A stretch of 64,000 nucleotides of DNA from Chryseolinea soli. GTDB lineage: Bacteria > Bacteroidota > Bacteroidia > Cytophagales > Cyclobacteriaceae. Position numbers and translations under genes: made by a program. Below the pieces are notes generated by a model. The model was not told the DNA's origin. It made no database searches and saw only the letters and a program-made list of their open reading frames with translations. The stretch is taken from positions 124,001 through 188,000 of the forward strand of contig NZ_CP032382.1 of the NCBI RefSeq assembly GCF_003589925.1, written 5' to 3'. Below, piece after piece: positions 8,935 to 18,400 of this stretch (positions are counted from its first letter, which is position 1; the number at the start of each line of letters is the position of its first letter).

Positions 8935-10086
8935 CTATTTTTTAGGAGTGTCCTCCCGCCATTTCATTTCCACTTCTTCAATTTTCGAGTTGGGTGTCAG
9001 GCTCATCGTTCCAACCACCGCCACTTTATCGCCCGCCTTTAGTCCCTTCGTGATGATATAGGCGTCGTCGACCTTCTGCCCCACTTCGACGATCCTCGTT
9101 TTCAATGCACTCGAGTCCGTCACAACAAACACCTGCGAAAGATTTTGCAATTGAAGCACCGCGCGTTGCGGCACCAGGATCGCTTGTGGGGACGTGCTGA
9201 GGAGCACGCGGGCTTTTACAAACAGGCCGGGGCGCAGCAACGCATCGGGATTCGGAAAGACAGCTTCGATGGTGAGCGTTCCGGTTTTCGGATCGATTTC
9301 ACGGTTGGCAAAATTCACTTCGCCTTTGTGGGGGTAAGGGGAGCCATCGGCCAGGATGAGTTGGACATTTTTTCTGGCGGCAGCCAACTCCTCTTTCGAC
9401 ATTTTGGCGATCCGGAGATATTCGCGTTCGCTGATTTGAAAACGAACGCGAACCGAACCAACGCTCGAGATGGTCGCCAGCACCGAGGTTGATCCCGCAC
9501 GGCTCACATAGTCGCCCACGCGCACATTCGAAATACCAATAATGCCATCGAAGGGTGCGTATACCCGTGTATAGCCATATTCAATCTTTGCATTGCTCAG
9601 CGACGCTTCGGAGGCGCTCACCTGCGCTTGTGCCGCCTCAAACGACGCGGTGGCATTATCAAGGTCTTTCTTGCTGAGGGCGTTGAGCTCGGTGAGCGGC
9701 TTCACGCGGCCGAGTTCGTTTTGAGAGCGAACCAACTCGGTTTTCGATCGCGCGAGTTCGCTGGCTTCGCGGTCGACGCGTGTTTTGTATTGAACATCGT
9801 CGACGACATAGAGCAGGTCGCCCTTCTTTACGGCCGATCCCTCCTTAAAATTGACCGACGTCACCCACCCCTCGACGCGGGCGCGAATTTCGACGTCGGA
9901 TAGTCCATACGTCTGCGCCACAAAGTCTTCATACAGCGGCACATCTTCAACAACAGCCTTCACCACGTTCACTTTGATCGGTGGCAAGGTTACCGCCGCT
10001 TTTTCCTTGCACCCGGCAAACACAGAAGCCAACAGAAAAAGCCATACTTTCTTCTTCGCGCTCAAGGTGGTTGCGTAAAATTTCAT
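8935..10086 (-). CDS. RND efflux periplasmic adaptor (membrane fusion lipoprotein)
   Basis: This 383-residue AcrA/MexE-type adaptor links the pump and the outer-membrane channel. The lipobox is SVFAGC. The order is that of the family: a lipoyl half (VEGWVTSVNFKEGSAVKKGDLLYVVD), a coiled-coil hairpin rich in Ala/Glu/Lys, the second lipoyl half (YTRVYAPFDGIIGISNVRVGDYV), then beta-barrel and membrane-proximal domains. I take the ATG at 10086, giving MKFYATTLSAKKKVW before the hydrophobic core. A start 33 bp further upstream is possible. It is the first pump component in the minus-strand operon. Confidence 0.93.
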   Translation of the reverse strand: MKFYATTLSAKKKVWLFLLASVFAGCKEKAAVTLPPIKVNVVKAVVEDVPLYEDFVAQTYGLSDVEIRARVEGWVTSVNFKEGSAVKKGDLLYVVDDVQYKTRVDREASELARSKTELVRSQNELGRVKPLTELNALSKKDLDNATASFEAAQAQVSASEASLSNAKIEYGYTRVYAPFDGIIGISNVRVGDYVSRAGSTSVLATISSVGSVRVRFQISEREYLRIAKMSKEELAAARKNVQLILADGSPYPHKGEVNFANREIDPKTGTLTIEAVFPNPDALLRPGLFVKARVLLSTSPQAILVPQRAVLQLQNLSQVFVVTDSSALKTRIVEVGQKVDDAYIITKGLKAGDKVAVVGTMSLTPNSKIEEVEMKWREDTPKK

Positions 10087-10164
10087 AGACTTAGGGTTTG
10101 ACACATGGATACGTCTCATAGAATGGGTTCATCCTTTACTCTTTTTTTTCGTTTGACCGGTTTG

Positions 10165-10425
10165 CTATGCCAAAAATTTTAAGATCTCGTTTTCAAGTTC
10201 CCGTTGCAAATCTTCATACTCGCTCAGCCTCGCATCATTTTTATTGCCGTTTTTTATTTCCAGGATTTTGCTCGTGCACAGGATATGTTCTATGCAAACT
10301 TCACGGAACGATTCGTTACTCAAGAATAGCGCATGAATCCTGTCCTCACGATCGGGAAATAGTTGAATGATCGAATCTAGTTTTTGAGCCAATCCTTTTT
10401 TGATTTTAAATAAAGGTATACCCAC
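10165..10425 (-). CDS. Small cytoplasmic helical protein, leader gene of the efflux operon
   Basis: The product is 86 residues, charged and apparently all-helical (REDRIHALFLSNESFREVCIEHILCTSKILEIKN), with no signal or membrane segment. It lies 78 bp upstream of the adaptor gene on the same strand, so it may be co-transcribed with the pump. The start is ambiguous: GTG at 10425 lies inside a 60-bp repeat, and TTG at 10392, preceded by AAAAAAGGA, would give a 75-residue form. No DNA-binding helix-turn-helix is evident. The function is unknown. Confidence 0.6.
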   Translation of the reverse strand: MGIPLFKIKKGLAQKLDSIIQLFPDREDRIHALFLSNESFREVCIEHILCTSKILEIKNGNKNDARLSEYEDLQRELENEILKFLA

Positions 10426-10470
10426 CTCTCGGGCACGGCAAGGGTTATACGGTTACTTAACGGTTAAGCG
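10411..10470 (+). repeat. 60-bp intergenic repeat, copy 2 (inverted relative to copy 1)
   Basis: The unit is TAAAGGTATA, 16 variable bases, then 34 bases holding AGGGTTATACGGTTAC and TTAACGGTTAA. It matches copy 1 with one mismatch in the 34-base block. It overlaps the GTG start region of the small minus-strand gene. Together with the degenerate copy at 10639-10678 in opposite orientation it brackets about 170 bp of non-coding DNA, as the terminal repeats of a small non-autonomous element would. Confidence 0.8.
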
Positions 10471-10638
10471 ACGCTTCGCAAATCTGGCTTTCGCGATCGT
10501 TGCCCCGCCCGCACCAGCGTGCGCGAGATCGACTGTTGGGCGACCCTGCCAACACATCTTCATCAAACGCTATGACGCCTTTGTACCCTTTGATTTTTCC
10601 TGTGCTTCATCAATGACCTGGAGAATGCTGTGGGGAGT

Positions 10639-10678
10639 GTTTAACGGTTAAACGATTCCCTTGTAACCGTTTAACCCT
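10639..10678 (-). repeat. Degenerate third copy of the TTAACSGTTAA repeat
   Basis: On the minus strand the order is AGGGTTAAACGGTTAC, an 11-base insertion, then TTAACCGTTAA. This matches the repeat core except for the insertion and a few substitutions, and has the orientation of copy 1. The outer TAAAGGTATA box is not seen. Confidence 0.55.
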
Positions 10679-10711
10679 CCATTCTGTAGGTTGAAGGCGG
10701 GGAGCAGCCTA

Positions 10712-10732
10712 GATTTATGATCGTTATAAATC
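10712..10732. promoter_or_regulatory. Inverted repeat, possible operator
   Basis: The 7-base arms GATTTAT and ATAAATC are separated by 7 bases, 37 bp before the ATG of the barrel gene. An A-tract follows. The position suits an operator, but short arms of this kind also occur by chance. Confidence 0.25.
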
Positions 10733-10768
10733 AAAAAAAGCTACCTGTCACCATAGACCATTTTTCCC

Positions 10769-11434
10769 ATGTCAAAAAAATTAATCTTCTTCATACTTGC
10801 TCTTTGCGCCTTGCTGCAGGGGCATGCCGCTTATGCTCAAAAAATAAGAGTGAATCTATACGGCGCCTACGTCTTCGACGACAAATTCGATTCCTACTAT
10901 AGCAGCTCCAGCTACTATGAGGGCAAGATAAAAGGTGGATTTCAGTGGGGCGGTGGCATCGAATATTCGCTGCGGCCGGAATATGGCGTGGAGTTGTTAT
11001 ATCTACGCCAAAGCACACACGCACCGACCTCTTACGCTACCTCCGTCGTAACCTCGAACGAAACTAATTTTGACCTGGGCCTGAACTACATCATGCTGGC
11101 CGGCTCGCGTCGCGCACTCAGCAGCAACGACAAGTTCGAAGGTTTTGGTGGGCTGATGTTGGGGATGGTCATTGCAGACCTCAAGGATCCGGACTCGGGC
11201 CGCTCAGCTAGCGCGACAAAATTCGCCTGGGGACTGCGTCTGGGTGGCATCGCGTGGGCCTCTGAAGCGGTGGGCATCAAGCTGCAGGCGCAACTTCTTT
11301 CGGCCGTGCAATCCGCAGGCGGCGGCTTCTATTTTGGAACCGGTGGCGGCGGCGCAGGGGTTTCCACTTACTCCACCATCTATCAGTTCAGTCTCGGCGG
11401 AGGTCTGGTGTTTAAGGTGGGCGCGAAAGAGTAG
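10769..11434 (+). CDS. Outer-membrane beta-barrel protein, porin-like
   Basis: The 221-residue product has a Sec signal (hydrophobic core, cleavage after AYAQ near residue 24). The mature chain begins KIRVNLYGAYVFDDKF and alternates polar and hydrophobic residues, with many Gly/Tyr turns, as expected of a small 8-strand outer-membrane barrel. It has an unusual run of Ser and Tyr (DSYYSSSSYYEG) in the first loop. It resembles the broad Bacteroidota outer membrane beta-barrel group, but the exact family is not certain. It leads a plus-strand group of three envelope proteins. Confidence 0.75.
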   Translation: MSKKLIFFILALCALLQGHAAYAQKIRVNLYGAYVFDDKFDSYYSSSSYYEGKIKGGFQWGGGIEYSLRPEYGVELLYLRQSTHAPTSYATSVVTSNETNFDLGLNYIMLAGSRRALSSNDKFEGFGGLMLGMVIADLKDPDSGRSASATKFAWGLRLGGIAWASEAVGIKLQAQLLSAVQSAGGGFYFGTGGGGAGVSTYSTIYQFSLGGGLVFKVGAKE

Positions 11435-11530
11435 CAACGTATTCAATATAGATGGACTACAGTCGTAGCCCTGCAGACGTTGTTACGTCTTCAGATTTTA
11501 TCTGTTCGAAATAGATACTCTATACTCACA

Positions 11531-12022
11531 ATGAAAAAATCAAATCACATGAAAAAGCTCCTGGCGATTGTCGCGCTCATGACGCTCAGTTGTTTTGTAT
11601 TTGCACAAAGCAACAAAGAAGAAGTTGATCTGTTTCAGTCCGTGTTTGGCATGGAAAAGAAAGCAGTAGTGGCCGAATTTATTAAATTGGAAGGTGCTCA
11701 GAAAGACGCCTTTTGGACTGCCTATGACAGCTACGAAGCCGAGCGCAAAGCACTCGGCCAAAAGCGGATTGCGCTCCTGAACAAGTACGCCGCCAACTAT
11801 GCCACGCTCGACGACGCCGGCACGGATGAAATCGTGAAGGAGATGATCTCCCTGCAAACGCAGACGGACAAGTTGATTGTTGACTACTACAAAAAAATCA
11901 AAAAAGATTCCGGCGTAAAGGCAGCTGCCCAGTTCTATCAATTGGAAGGCTATATCCTCAGTAAAATTCGCGCCACCATCATGGAAAATATTCCGCTCAT
12001 TGGTGAAATGGATAAGAAATGA
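11531..12022 (+). CDS. Periplasmic helical protein of unknown function
   Basis: The 163-residue product has a signal peptide (MKKLLAIVALMTLSCFVFAQ from the second Met). The mature part is all-helical and rich in Lys, Glu and Ala, with heptad-like stretches such as FWTAYDSYEAERKALGQKRIALLNKYAA. The shape recalls small periplasmic sensor/chaperone proteins of the Spy/CpxP type, but no LTxxQ motif is present. ATG 11531 is preferred over the upstream frame start; 11549 is also possible. It overlaps the next gene by 4 bp (ATGA), so the two are translationally coupled. Confidence 0.75.
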   Translation: MKKSNHMKKLLAIVALMTLSCFVFAQSNKEEVDLFQSVFGMEKKAVVAEFIKLEGAQKDAFWTAYDSYEAERKALGQKRIALLNKYAANYATLDDAGTDEIVKEMISLQTQTDKLIVDYYKKIKKDSGVKAAAQFYQLEGYILSKIRATIMENIPLIGEMDKK

Positions 12023-12945
12023 AGCGATCATCCTTACACATGAGCCGACCGCTAACCCACACGCTTGCTTGCGTGGGACTCTTTATATCCCTCATCGCAC
12101 CTGCACAGCAACAATTGCCCTCAAACCGTGTTAAGCCGGCAACAATGTACCATGGCGGCGACACCGTGCGTTCGCCGCGACTTGGGTTGCAAACGCAGAT
12201 CCCTCCAGGATGGAGTGGCGTTTTGCCTCGCGACACGGAAATCTTTCTGCTCATGCCCGAAAGCAACACCGTGGGGGAGATCTATGTGGCCGTGAACGAA
12301 AATATGGATCTTGAAAGACAAAAAAAGCGCTGGGAAGCCGGCACGGAACTATCGCCAGGGCTGAGGCTGCAACCGGAGAATGGCATCACCAACCGTGGAA
12401 CGGACGTCATCACGGTGGTTGGCAAAGTCACGGGAGCCAACGCCAACCAGCAGGCAAGAATTTATGCCGAAGCAAAATGCAGCCCCGTTGGATTCTGCGT
12501 GACCTACTTGGCTACTTCAGACGCCGCTCATATTGAAAATGTAAAAATTGCCCTGCAGACCTTTGTCGACAACACGGTATTTCAACAACCGTCCAACGAG
12601 TCGCCCTATGCTCGTTTCAACTGGAAGAAATTTTTGGATGGAAAAATATTGCTGGCCATGGGATATGACGCCAACAGCAAACGCATCGATGAAGTGGATT
12701 TGTGTGCGGACGGTTCTTTCCGTTCGGATATCACGCGCACCGGAATTTTCAAGGGACAGGCCAAAGGGTATCAGGGTAAAAAACGCGGTTCATGGCATGT
12801 AGCCAGCCACGGCGAAAAAGCGGTCATCACCTTTACCTTCGAAAAAAAACTTCCCGACGTCGACATCGAACTGGAGGCCCGAGACGAAGAGATCTACATC
12901 AAAGGTACCCGGTATTTTGTGGGTGAAAGCGAGCGATGCAAATAA
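12019..12945 (+). CDS. Secreted protein of unknown function
   Basis: The 308-residue product has an N-terminal hydrophobic segment (LACVGLFISLIAPAQ) and a mature part with two halves. The first, up to about residue 190, contains SPRLGLQTQIPPGWSGVLPRD and looks like the fold seen in proteins that mount a hydrophobic beta-sheet (stress or serine-protease accessory proteins). The second, about 200-308, is beta-rich, with WKKFLDGKILLAMGYD and GSWHVASHGEKAVITF, typical of a lipocalin-like strand set. No family is recognised with confidence. Start ATG 12019 overlaps the preceding stop; 12040 is an alternative. Confidence 0.7.
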   Translation: MKRSSLHMSRPLTHTLACVGLFISLIAPAQQQLPSNRVKPATMYHGGDTVRSPRLGLQTQIPPGWSGVLPRDTEIFLLMPESNTVGEIYVAVNENMDLERQKKRWEAGTELSPGLRLQPENGITNRGTDVITVVGKVTGANANQQARIYAEAKCSPVGFCVTYLATSDAAHIENVKIALQTFVDNTVFQQPSNESPYARFNWKKFLDGKILLAMGYDANSKRIDEVDLCADGSFRSDITRTGIFKGQAKGYQGKKRGSWHVASHGEKAVITFTFEKKLPDVDIELEARDEEIYIKGTRYFVGESERCK

Positions 12946-13094
12946 ACGAAACGTCTCGAAAGCGCTAATGACGTCGTGGTCGCCTCGACCAGTTTAGCTG
13001 ACCCGCTGCCCTGAAAGAATATCACTTCGATCTATTTAAAATTTCCCAATACTGCAATTCCATTTCAGTTTACGGCTCGTAATTGGTCACTCCA

Positions 13095-13409
13095 ATGTTA
13101 GCGACCAACGATATCATTATGCGCCAGGAATTTTTAGAGACACTGCTGAACGCACAAAAAATTACTGTAACACCCCTTCGCCTGTACGTGTTACACTGCA
13201 TTTTGGGATATGCCGGGGCCTTCACCATCGAGCAGGTGAAGACCGATCTGCAGAGAGCCGTTGAAGTCGATCGTGCCACGCTGTCGAATATGCTCATCCT
13301 TTTCAGCCGGCGGGGTTTGATCACCAAACTCCGGATGGGAACCGTACCGGGAATGCGAGGTCCCGGAAGGCCGGTTATCAGATACGTAGGACCACAACAG
13401 CCATTCTAG
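13095..13409 (+). CDS. Short winged helix protein, Fur-like N-terminal domain only
   Basis: The 104-residue product shows the Fur N-terminal pattern: ITVTPLRLYVLHCILGYAGAFTIEQVKTDL, then VDRATLSNMLILFSRRGLI, matching the TPQRLAVL...TVYRTLELLEEAGLV order. The metal-binding dimerisation domain with its His and Cys ligands is absent, since the chain ends about 35 residues after the wing with a Gly/Pro-rich tail. It probably binds DNA, but the metal-responsive role of Fur cannot be assumed. ATG 13119 is an alternative start. It faces the end of the FN3 gene with a 20-bp gap. Confidence 0.65.
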   Translation: MLATNDIIMRQEFLETLLNAQKITVTPLRLYVLHCILGYAGAFTIEQVKTDLQRAVEVDRATLSNMLILFSRRGLITKLRMGTVPGMRGPGRPVIRYVGPQQPF

Positions 13410-13429
13410 GTTTTCCCTGATCTCCTGAA

Positions 13430-15484
13430 TCAAAATCTCACGACTACTTCCTGCGACAATTCAGACCTCACACCCGACGGCATGATCAATTGGATCCTAT
13501 ACACATAGCTATTGTTGATCTTGAGATTCTTATCGGTGTACACTTCTATATTTCCCTCGATCACGGTGTAGAGCTTTAGCGGGTCATCGTTTATTTTACG
13601 ATAAACAACACACTTGATCGCCGGTTCCTGGTTCTTCCACAACAGCGCTATTGACTTCTTCTCTTTATCCGGCTCAGCCTTCACGGAGACCGCCCGCCGG
13701 ATACCCGATTCAAAAAATATCTCCTTCGAAAGTGTGCCGTTTTTGTTCCCTGCGCTGTCGTATACGGTCAATCGATACGCGTAGGTTTTACCCTGCTCTA
13801 AAGACTCATCTTTGAATTTCTCTATGGAAACGGGAGGCTTCCAGGTTTGAATAACCCGCTCCAGTCGCTCATCCTTTTCCACGCGGCTTAGTTCATGATA
13901 GGCCACATCCTCGCTCGCGCTGTTTTGCCACGCCAGCACGATCGAATCCTTGAAAACATCTGTCTTTAAAAATACCGGTGCGGTTGGAGCAATATCGTCC
14001 GGACGGTAGAGCAGCACCGGGTTTGAGTAGTTGGAGGTGTTATAGTTCTTGTCTACCGCGATGATGGAGTAGTATATTTTTTTGTTCAGAACATGAATAT
14101 TGACGGTGTCGATAAAAGCGGATCTACCCAGGATTTGTTGGGTTACTTCCACCCATTCCTCGTGCGCAGCATTGCGACGGAACACGCGGTAACCCAGAAG
14201 GTCCTTATCCTTATTGGCAGCCCAGGACAGGCGAACCACTCCGTTGTTATCCATCGTACCGGTAGGCGTAGCCGGAACGAGCGGCGGCGTGTCGTCGGCA
14301 ATTTGAACGAGGTATGGAAATGAACGTGCCACTTCTGCACCCTTACTGTCCACCGCGCGCAAAATGTAGTAGGTATTATAATGGGGCGTGGTCTCCACGG
14401 CTCCCCGGACATTTCTCGCAAAAGGCTTCTTCGCCTGTTCCACAAAAGGCCCTTCAGGACGGCCGGCACTGCTGATCAAAAAGCCTTCGATTTGTTTTTC
14501 AAACGCCGGGGGAAATTCCCAGGCGATCCTGACACTATTTCCACCGATAACCTTTCCTTCGCGTATGATCAGCAACCCGGTGAGATCTTCCCTTCCTGTT
14601 CCGCTCACCACATTCGAATACGGCCCCGTTTTTGCAAAGGGGCTTACGCCCTTGATCCGATAATGAACCGGCACACCATTCACCGCCAGCGAATCCACAT
14701 AATAGGCTTCGTGGACATTCTGCTTCTCGCTCATCGAGACATAGGGGATATCCGAAAGCTTTGTAAAATTCTTTCCATCGGACGAACGTTCCACATAGTA
14801 GGCAGAATAAACACCCCTATGAAGCAAGGTTGCCCAACGGAGGGTGACTTTCCGGTCGTTGAATTGGGCCTTGAGATCTTTTATCGGGGGCAAAGGCTTC
14901 GGTTCGGCAACGCTAACAACGGTCACCGCAGGCTCCACGGGAAAGTTCGCCTGTTGCCCAGCCTGTTTGACTCTATAGATGTATCGCTTTCCCTGCTGTG
15001 CTGTTTTATCTTTCCAAAAGAGTCCAGCCGCTTCGGCCACCTCGGTGGAGAGATCGCACATCAGCAAGGAGAGCCCAAAGCGGTTTTCCAGTTCCCTGTT
15101 TTTTGACAATATCGCGGACCTATTTCCTGGTGTGGCAGCGGTATTGAATTCAGAGCCATAGATCAGTTCGCTGAGCACGCCCACCTCCTCTACCGTTTCA
15201 GCCCGTTTTTCCATGACATCTTGTGGAAGAGGCTTCAGTGGCAAAGGGGTCAAGACCACTTTCGAATTCGATTCCATTTCGCCATCGGCTCGCATCGTGA
15301 ATCGTTCAATCGTATAGCCACTCAGATTACCCGTTTGCCAGACCGCCACATTGACCGGGGCCCACCTCAGCCAAACGCCGTCCGGCTGGGGTTTCGACAG
15401 GACGATGATGGAATTCTTGCGCTGCGCGGAAAGCGTTCCGGTTATCAAAAAACAAATGGCGGCAAGGGATGCAATGGTCTTCAT
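13430..15484 (-). CDS. Secreted multi-fibronectin type III protein
   Basis: The 684-residue product has a signal peptide (MKTIASLAAICFLITGTLSA). The first 200 residues include an alpha-helical stretch (LSELIYGSEFNTAATPGNRSAILSKN), then about five FN3-type modules from about 205 to the end. Examples are KDLKAQFNDRKVTLRWATL, VRLSWAANKDKDLLGYRVFRR and DSIVLAWQNSASEDVAYHEL. FN3 arrays are spacers or adhesion modules. There is no T9SS tail or anchoring motif. It starts 4 bp after the stop of the 1473-residue protein, so they form one operon. It shares its module type with the FN3 protein on the other strand. Confidence 0.82.
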   Translation of the reverse strand: MKTIASLAAICFLITGTLSAQRKNSIIVLSKPQPDGVWLRWAPVNVAVWQTGNLSGYTIERFTMRADGEMESNSKVVLTPLPLKPLPQDVMEKRAETVEEVGVLSELIYGSEFNTAATPGNRSAILSKNRELENRFGLSLLMCDLSTEVAEAAGLFWKDKTAQQGKRYIYRVKQAGQQANFPVEPAVTVVSVAEPKPLPPIKDLKAQFNDRKVTLRWATLLHRGVYSAYYVERSSDGKNFTKLSDIPYVSMSEKQNVHEAYYVDSLAVNGVPVHYRIKGVSPFAKTGPYSNVVSGTGREDLTGLLIIREGKVIGGNSVRIAWEFPPAFEKQIEGFLISSAGRPEGPFVEQAKKPFARNVRGAVETTPHYNTYYILRAVDSKGAEVARSFPYLVQIADDTPPLVPATPTGTMDNNGVVRLSWAANKDKDLLGYRVFRRNAAHEEWVEVTQQILGRSAFIDTVNIHVLNKKIYYSIIAVDKNYNTSNYSNPVLLYRPDDIAPTAPVFLKTDVFKDSIVLAWQNSASEDVAYHELSRVEKDERLERVIQTWKPPVSIEKFKDESLEQGKTYAYRLTVYDSAGNKNGTLSKEIFFESGIRRAVSVKAEPDKEKKSIALLWKNQEPAIKCVVYRKINDDPLKLYTVIEGNIEVYTDKNLKINNSYVYRIQLIMPSGVRSELSQEVVVRF

Positions 15485-15488
15485 CGGT

Positions 15489-18400
15489 TCAAAACTTTAT
15501 AGAAACTTGATTTTGATAAGAAGGTGTCTGTGCGCCGGGTAACGTGTATGACACATTTACGGGATAGTTGCCCTCCAGCAAATCCGTATAACCCGTGGCC
15601 GCCAGCAGTCTTTTAACACCCTCGGGTCGCGCACTCCAATTGTCCAGGTATTTAGCCGACGCTGCATCGACCAGGTCCTGATAGTCTCCATAGCAATAGA
15701 AGGACAGATAGTAGGCCATTAAGACGGAACTTCGCTTGCCCGGAGCGGTGCCGGCAGCGATGTCGTTGTCGGTGAGGCGGAAGCTTTCAATGCTATTGCT
15801 GATGTCCACGCCCTTCAAAGGTTTTATGCCCAGCACCTCAGGTTTTCTCCAGTGAATGCTCACATCGGGATCGTAGGGATAGAGGTCATACAGCAACGGC
15901 GAAATGATATTTTTGAACCATTCATTTTCGGGGGAGGCCACAAATTGAACCAGGGCTGGAGAGGTTTCCTTTTCAGTGAGTTCAAATTCGTCGAAAGCCT
16001 CTTCCGTGTCCACCCGCTTTCCGATCACGGCCACATGGCCAAGGGCCACATCAAATTGATCTCGCCCCCGACCCAGGCTCTCCCATTTTTCGCCAAACGT
16101 TCCAAACTGGCTGGAACGAAATGCCGACGTGTAAATATCCTTGTCTACATTCTGCGAAAGTGTGCCCTCCAGCGCGTTTGAGTTTACGGTCACTTCATTG
16201 TCCTTGCCACCATCAAGACGCACTTCACTGCGCTGGACGTTCTGATCGATGGCATTCACGGACTGGGGTCGTTTAATAAATCTGATGGTATAGATGGACT
16301 TTTTTTCAAGCTGCGGAAAATCGAAGTCCACCCGGGCATCGGGGGCGTTGTAAATAATCGGAATTTCACTAATGCTGCCGCCGGCTTTTTTGAACTGTGC
16401 AACATAATTCCATTGTGTTGTTTCGTCGGCAGCTTTGAAGAGGTATTCCTGTCCTACGTTCAACTTCACATAGCCTTTTCCGGATTCATTCACATGAAGG
16501 TTGTACTGGTTCTTGATCGGATAGCTGAACGCCACGTTTTCGTCGGGAATAAAGTTGGGCGCCTCGCCGGTGGTGAAATGGGTCTCCTTGGTTTCGTAAA
16601 TGATCTGGTCATTGATGTCTTTCATCACCTCCCAAATGCCGCGGTCGTTTTTCTTTTCCCAATGAATTTTCACCCGCGCGTCCAAGGTGCTTAGCGGCGG
16701 CAAAATCTCGTGCGTTTTAAGGATGGCCACATCGTTTGCTGCGTTCCACTGAAGTTTGCTATCGACAACGACGCCGTTGCTGGTCAGTGTGAACTCATCG
16801 AGTTGGATGCGGTATGCATTCAGGTTGTTGTTGAGGTCCATCATACTGAAATCCGTGTTGATGGCCGTGTTGAATGAAACCTGTGGCGCGGCAAAGACAT
16901 TGACGTCGATTCCATTGTTGTCGGGTTTAATGTCGGCAATGACCACCACATCTTCAATCTCTGCGCCGGGGTTCACCATCTCACATTGCTCGCCAATGGT
17001 GAAATCGAGGTTAAACTTGCCTTTCACCAATCCCCCTAAAACGGAATAGTTACCGGCAAGCATCCCTCGCATCCATGTGGGATTGGGTAATGTGGCTTGC
17101 AGCAACGCGGCTACGCCCAGGCTGATGATGTCGAACGATTTTTTCTTAACCCGGATGCCCACTTTTCCAATGAGGAATACATAGGCCTGACCGGAGGCAT
17201 ACCATCCACCGATACCGATGCGGCCATCGTGACCTTCGCATTGCGTATTTCCATAATTGCGCAGCATGATGTCCGCGCCCGCTCCCACAGCGAGCATAAC
17301 ATAGAAAGGCCGGAGCTTGTCTTTTGAATCAAATGCGATCTTGAAATGAAGACCGAATGCAAATCCTTTCCCGCCGGCAGCCGCCAGGTCGTCGCGCATC
17401 AGCCGAAGGTCAATATCTTTAAATATTTCGCGTACCTCGGGCGGGGGCAACGGCAGGTTTTCTATTTTCGTGCCCACCATAAAATAGGTCTCCACCGTGG
17501 CGATACCCAAAATATTCAGGCCAAACATTTGCGTTGGGCGTCCGATGTACGTGTACCAATCGTGTGGATCGATGTGGATCACGGCCTCCCCTACCAAACC
17601 ATTTTCACCGACGCCCTGCAAGATGCCAAAGAGATTGATATACGTTCTCATGTTGGCATGAAACACATTGTTGTCGTTGTCGAACAGCATGCTCATGGTG
17701 GCCATGACGGGAACCTTGGGAACATTTCCGTCTTTTACCCTTCCGCGACCATTGATCGCCGTGAGAAAAAATGCCGAGCCATTGAACTGAACATACTTCA
17801 GGCCGCCCCCCTGATTGAACATCACTTCCAGCATAACATCGGCATTGATGGCATTTTCAATCGCGACTACCAAGGTAACACCCGCCAGAAATCCCAGTCC
17901 CGCTGTGCCATCCGGAATATACACCAGTGCTTCTTCCGAATTTCCCGTGCCCAGCGTGCTGGCTTTTTCTTCGCTCATTTTCGAAAAATCCGGAACCATC
18001 GGCTGTTGCCGCACCATGTGATAGGAGGCTCCCCCCATGATGCCCGTGAGAAACAACGGCCCAACGATCATGATGCGGCCCAAGGGAACGTAAGCATCAA
18101 CGTGCCAATAGCGATACGAATCTTTGCTCCCAAAATAGGCGTTCACCTTAACACCATTTTCCAGGATCTTCTTGATCGTGAAGGCCAGATTGCCGTGAAA
18201 CCCATCGCCATAAACGGGATCGTCGTCGAAGATGCTGAGTTTGCCCTTGAGCGTAAAGGCTTGCGTTTTACAGTCGAGCGAAATTTCACTCACCACAACC
18301 TTGTCGAATTTCCAGTGCTCCGATTTTCGGGTCACTACCTGCTCGCCCACCTGGATCGCATCCGAGGTCTCTTCCAATTTGGCGATGACATCGAGATGGG

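Larger units (their letters stand above)
10426..10768. other. Intergenic region with repeats and a divergent control region
   Basis: This 343-bp spacer separates the minus-strand efflux operon from the plus-strand barrel gene. It holds repeat copy 2 (to 10470), a stretch without recognised genes, the degenerate repeat copy at 10639-10678 and an inverted repeat at 10712-10732 (GATTTAT, 7-base spacer, ATAAATC). No RNA gene is visible. Promoters for both flanking operons must lie here, but no convincing element pair was found. Confidence 0.6.

Noticed and set aside
10411..10678. CRISPR-like or attachment-site reading of the inverted repeats
   Set aside because: There are only two or three copies, in opposite orientations, with no cas or integrase gene nearby.
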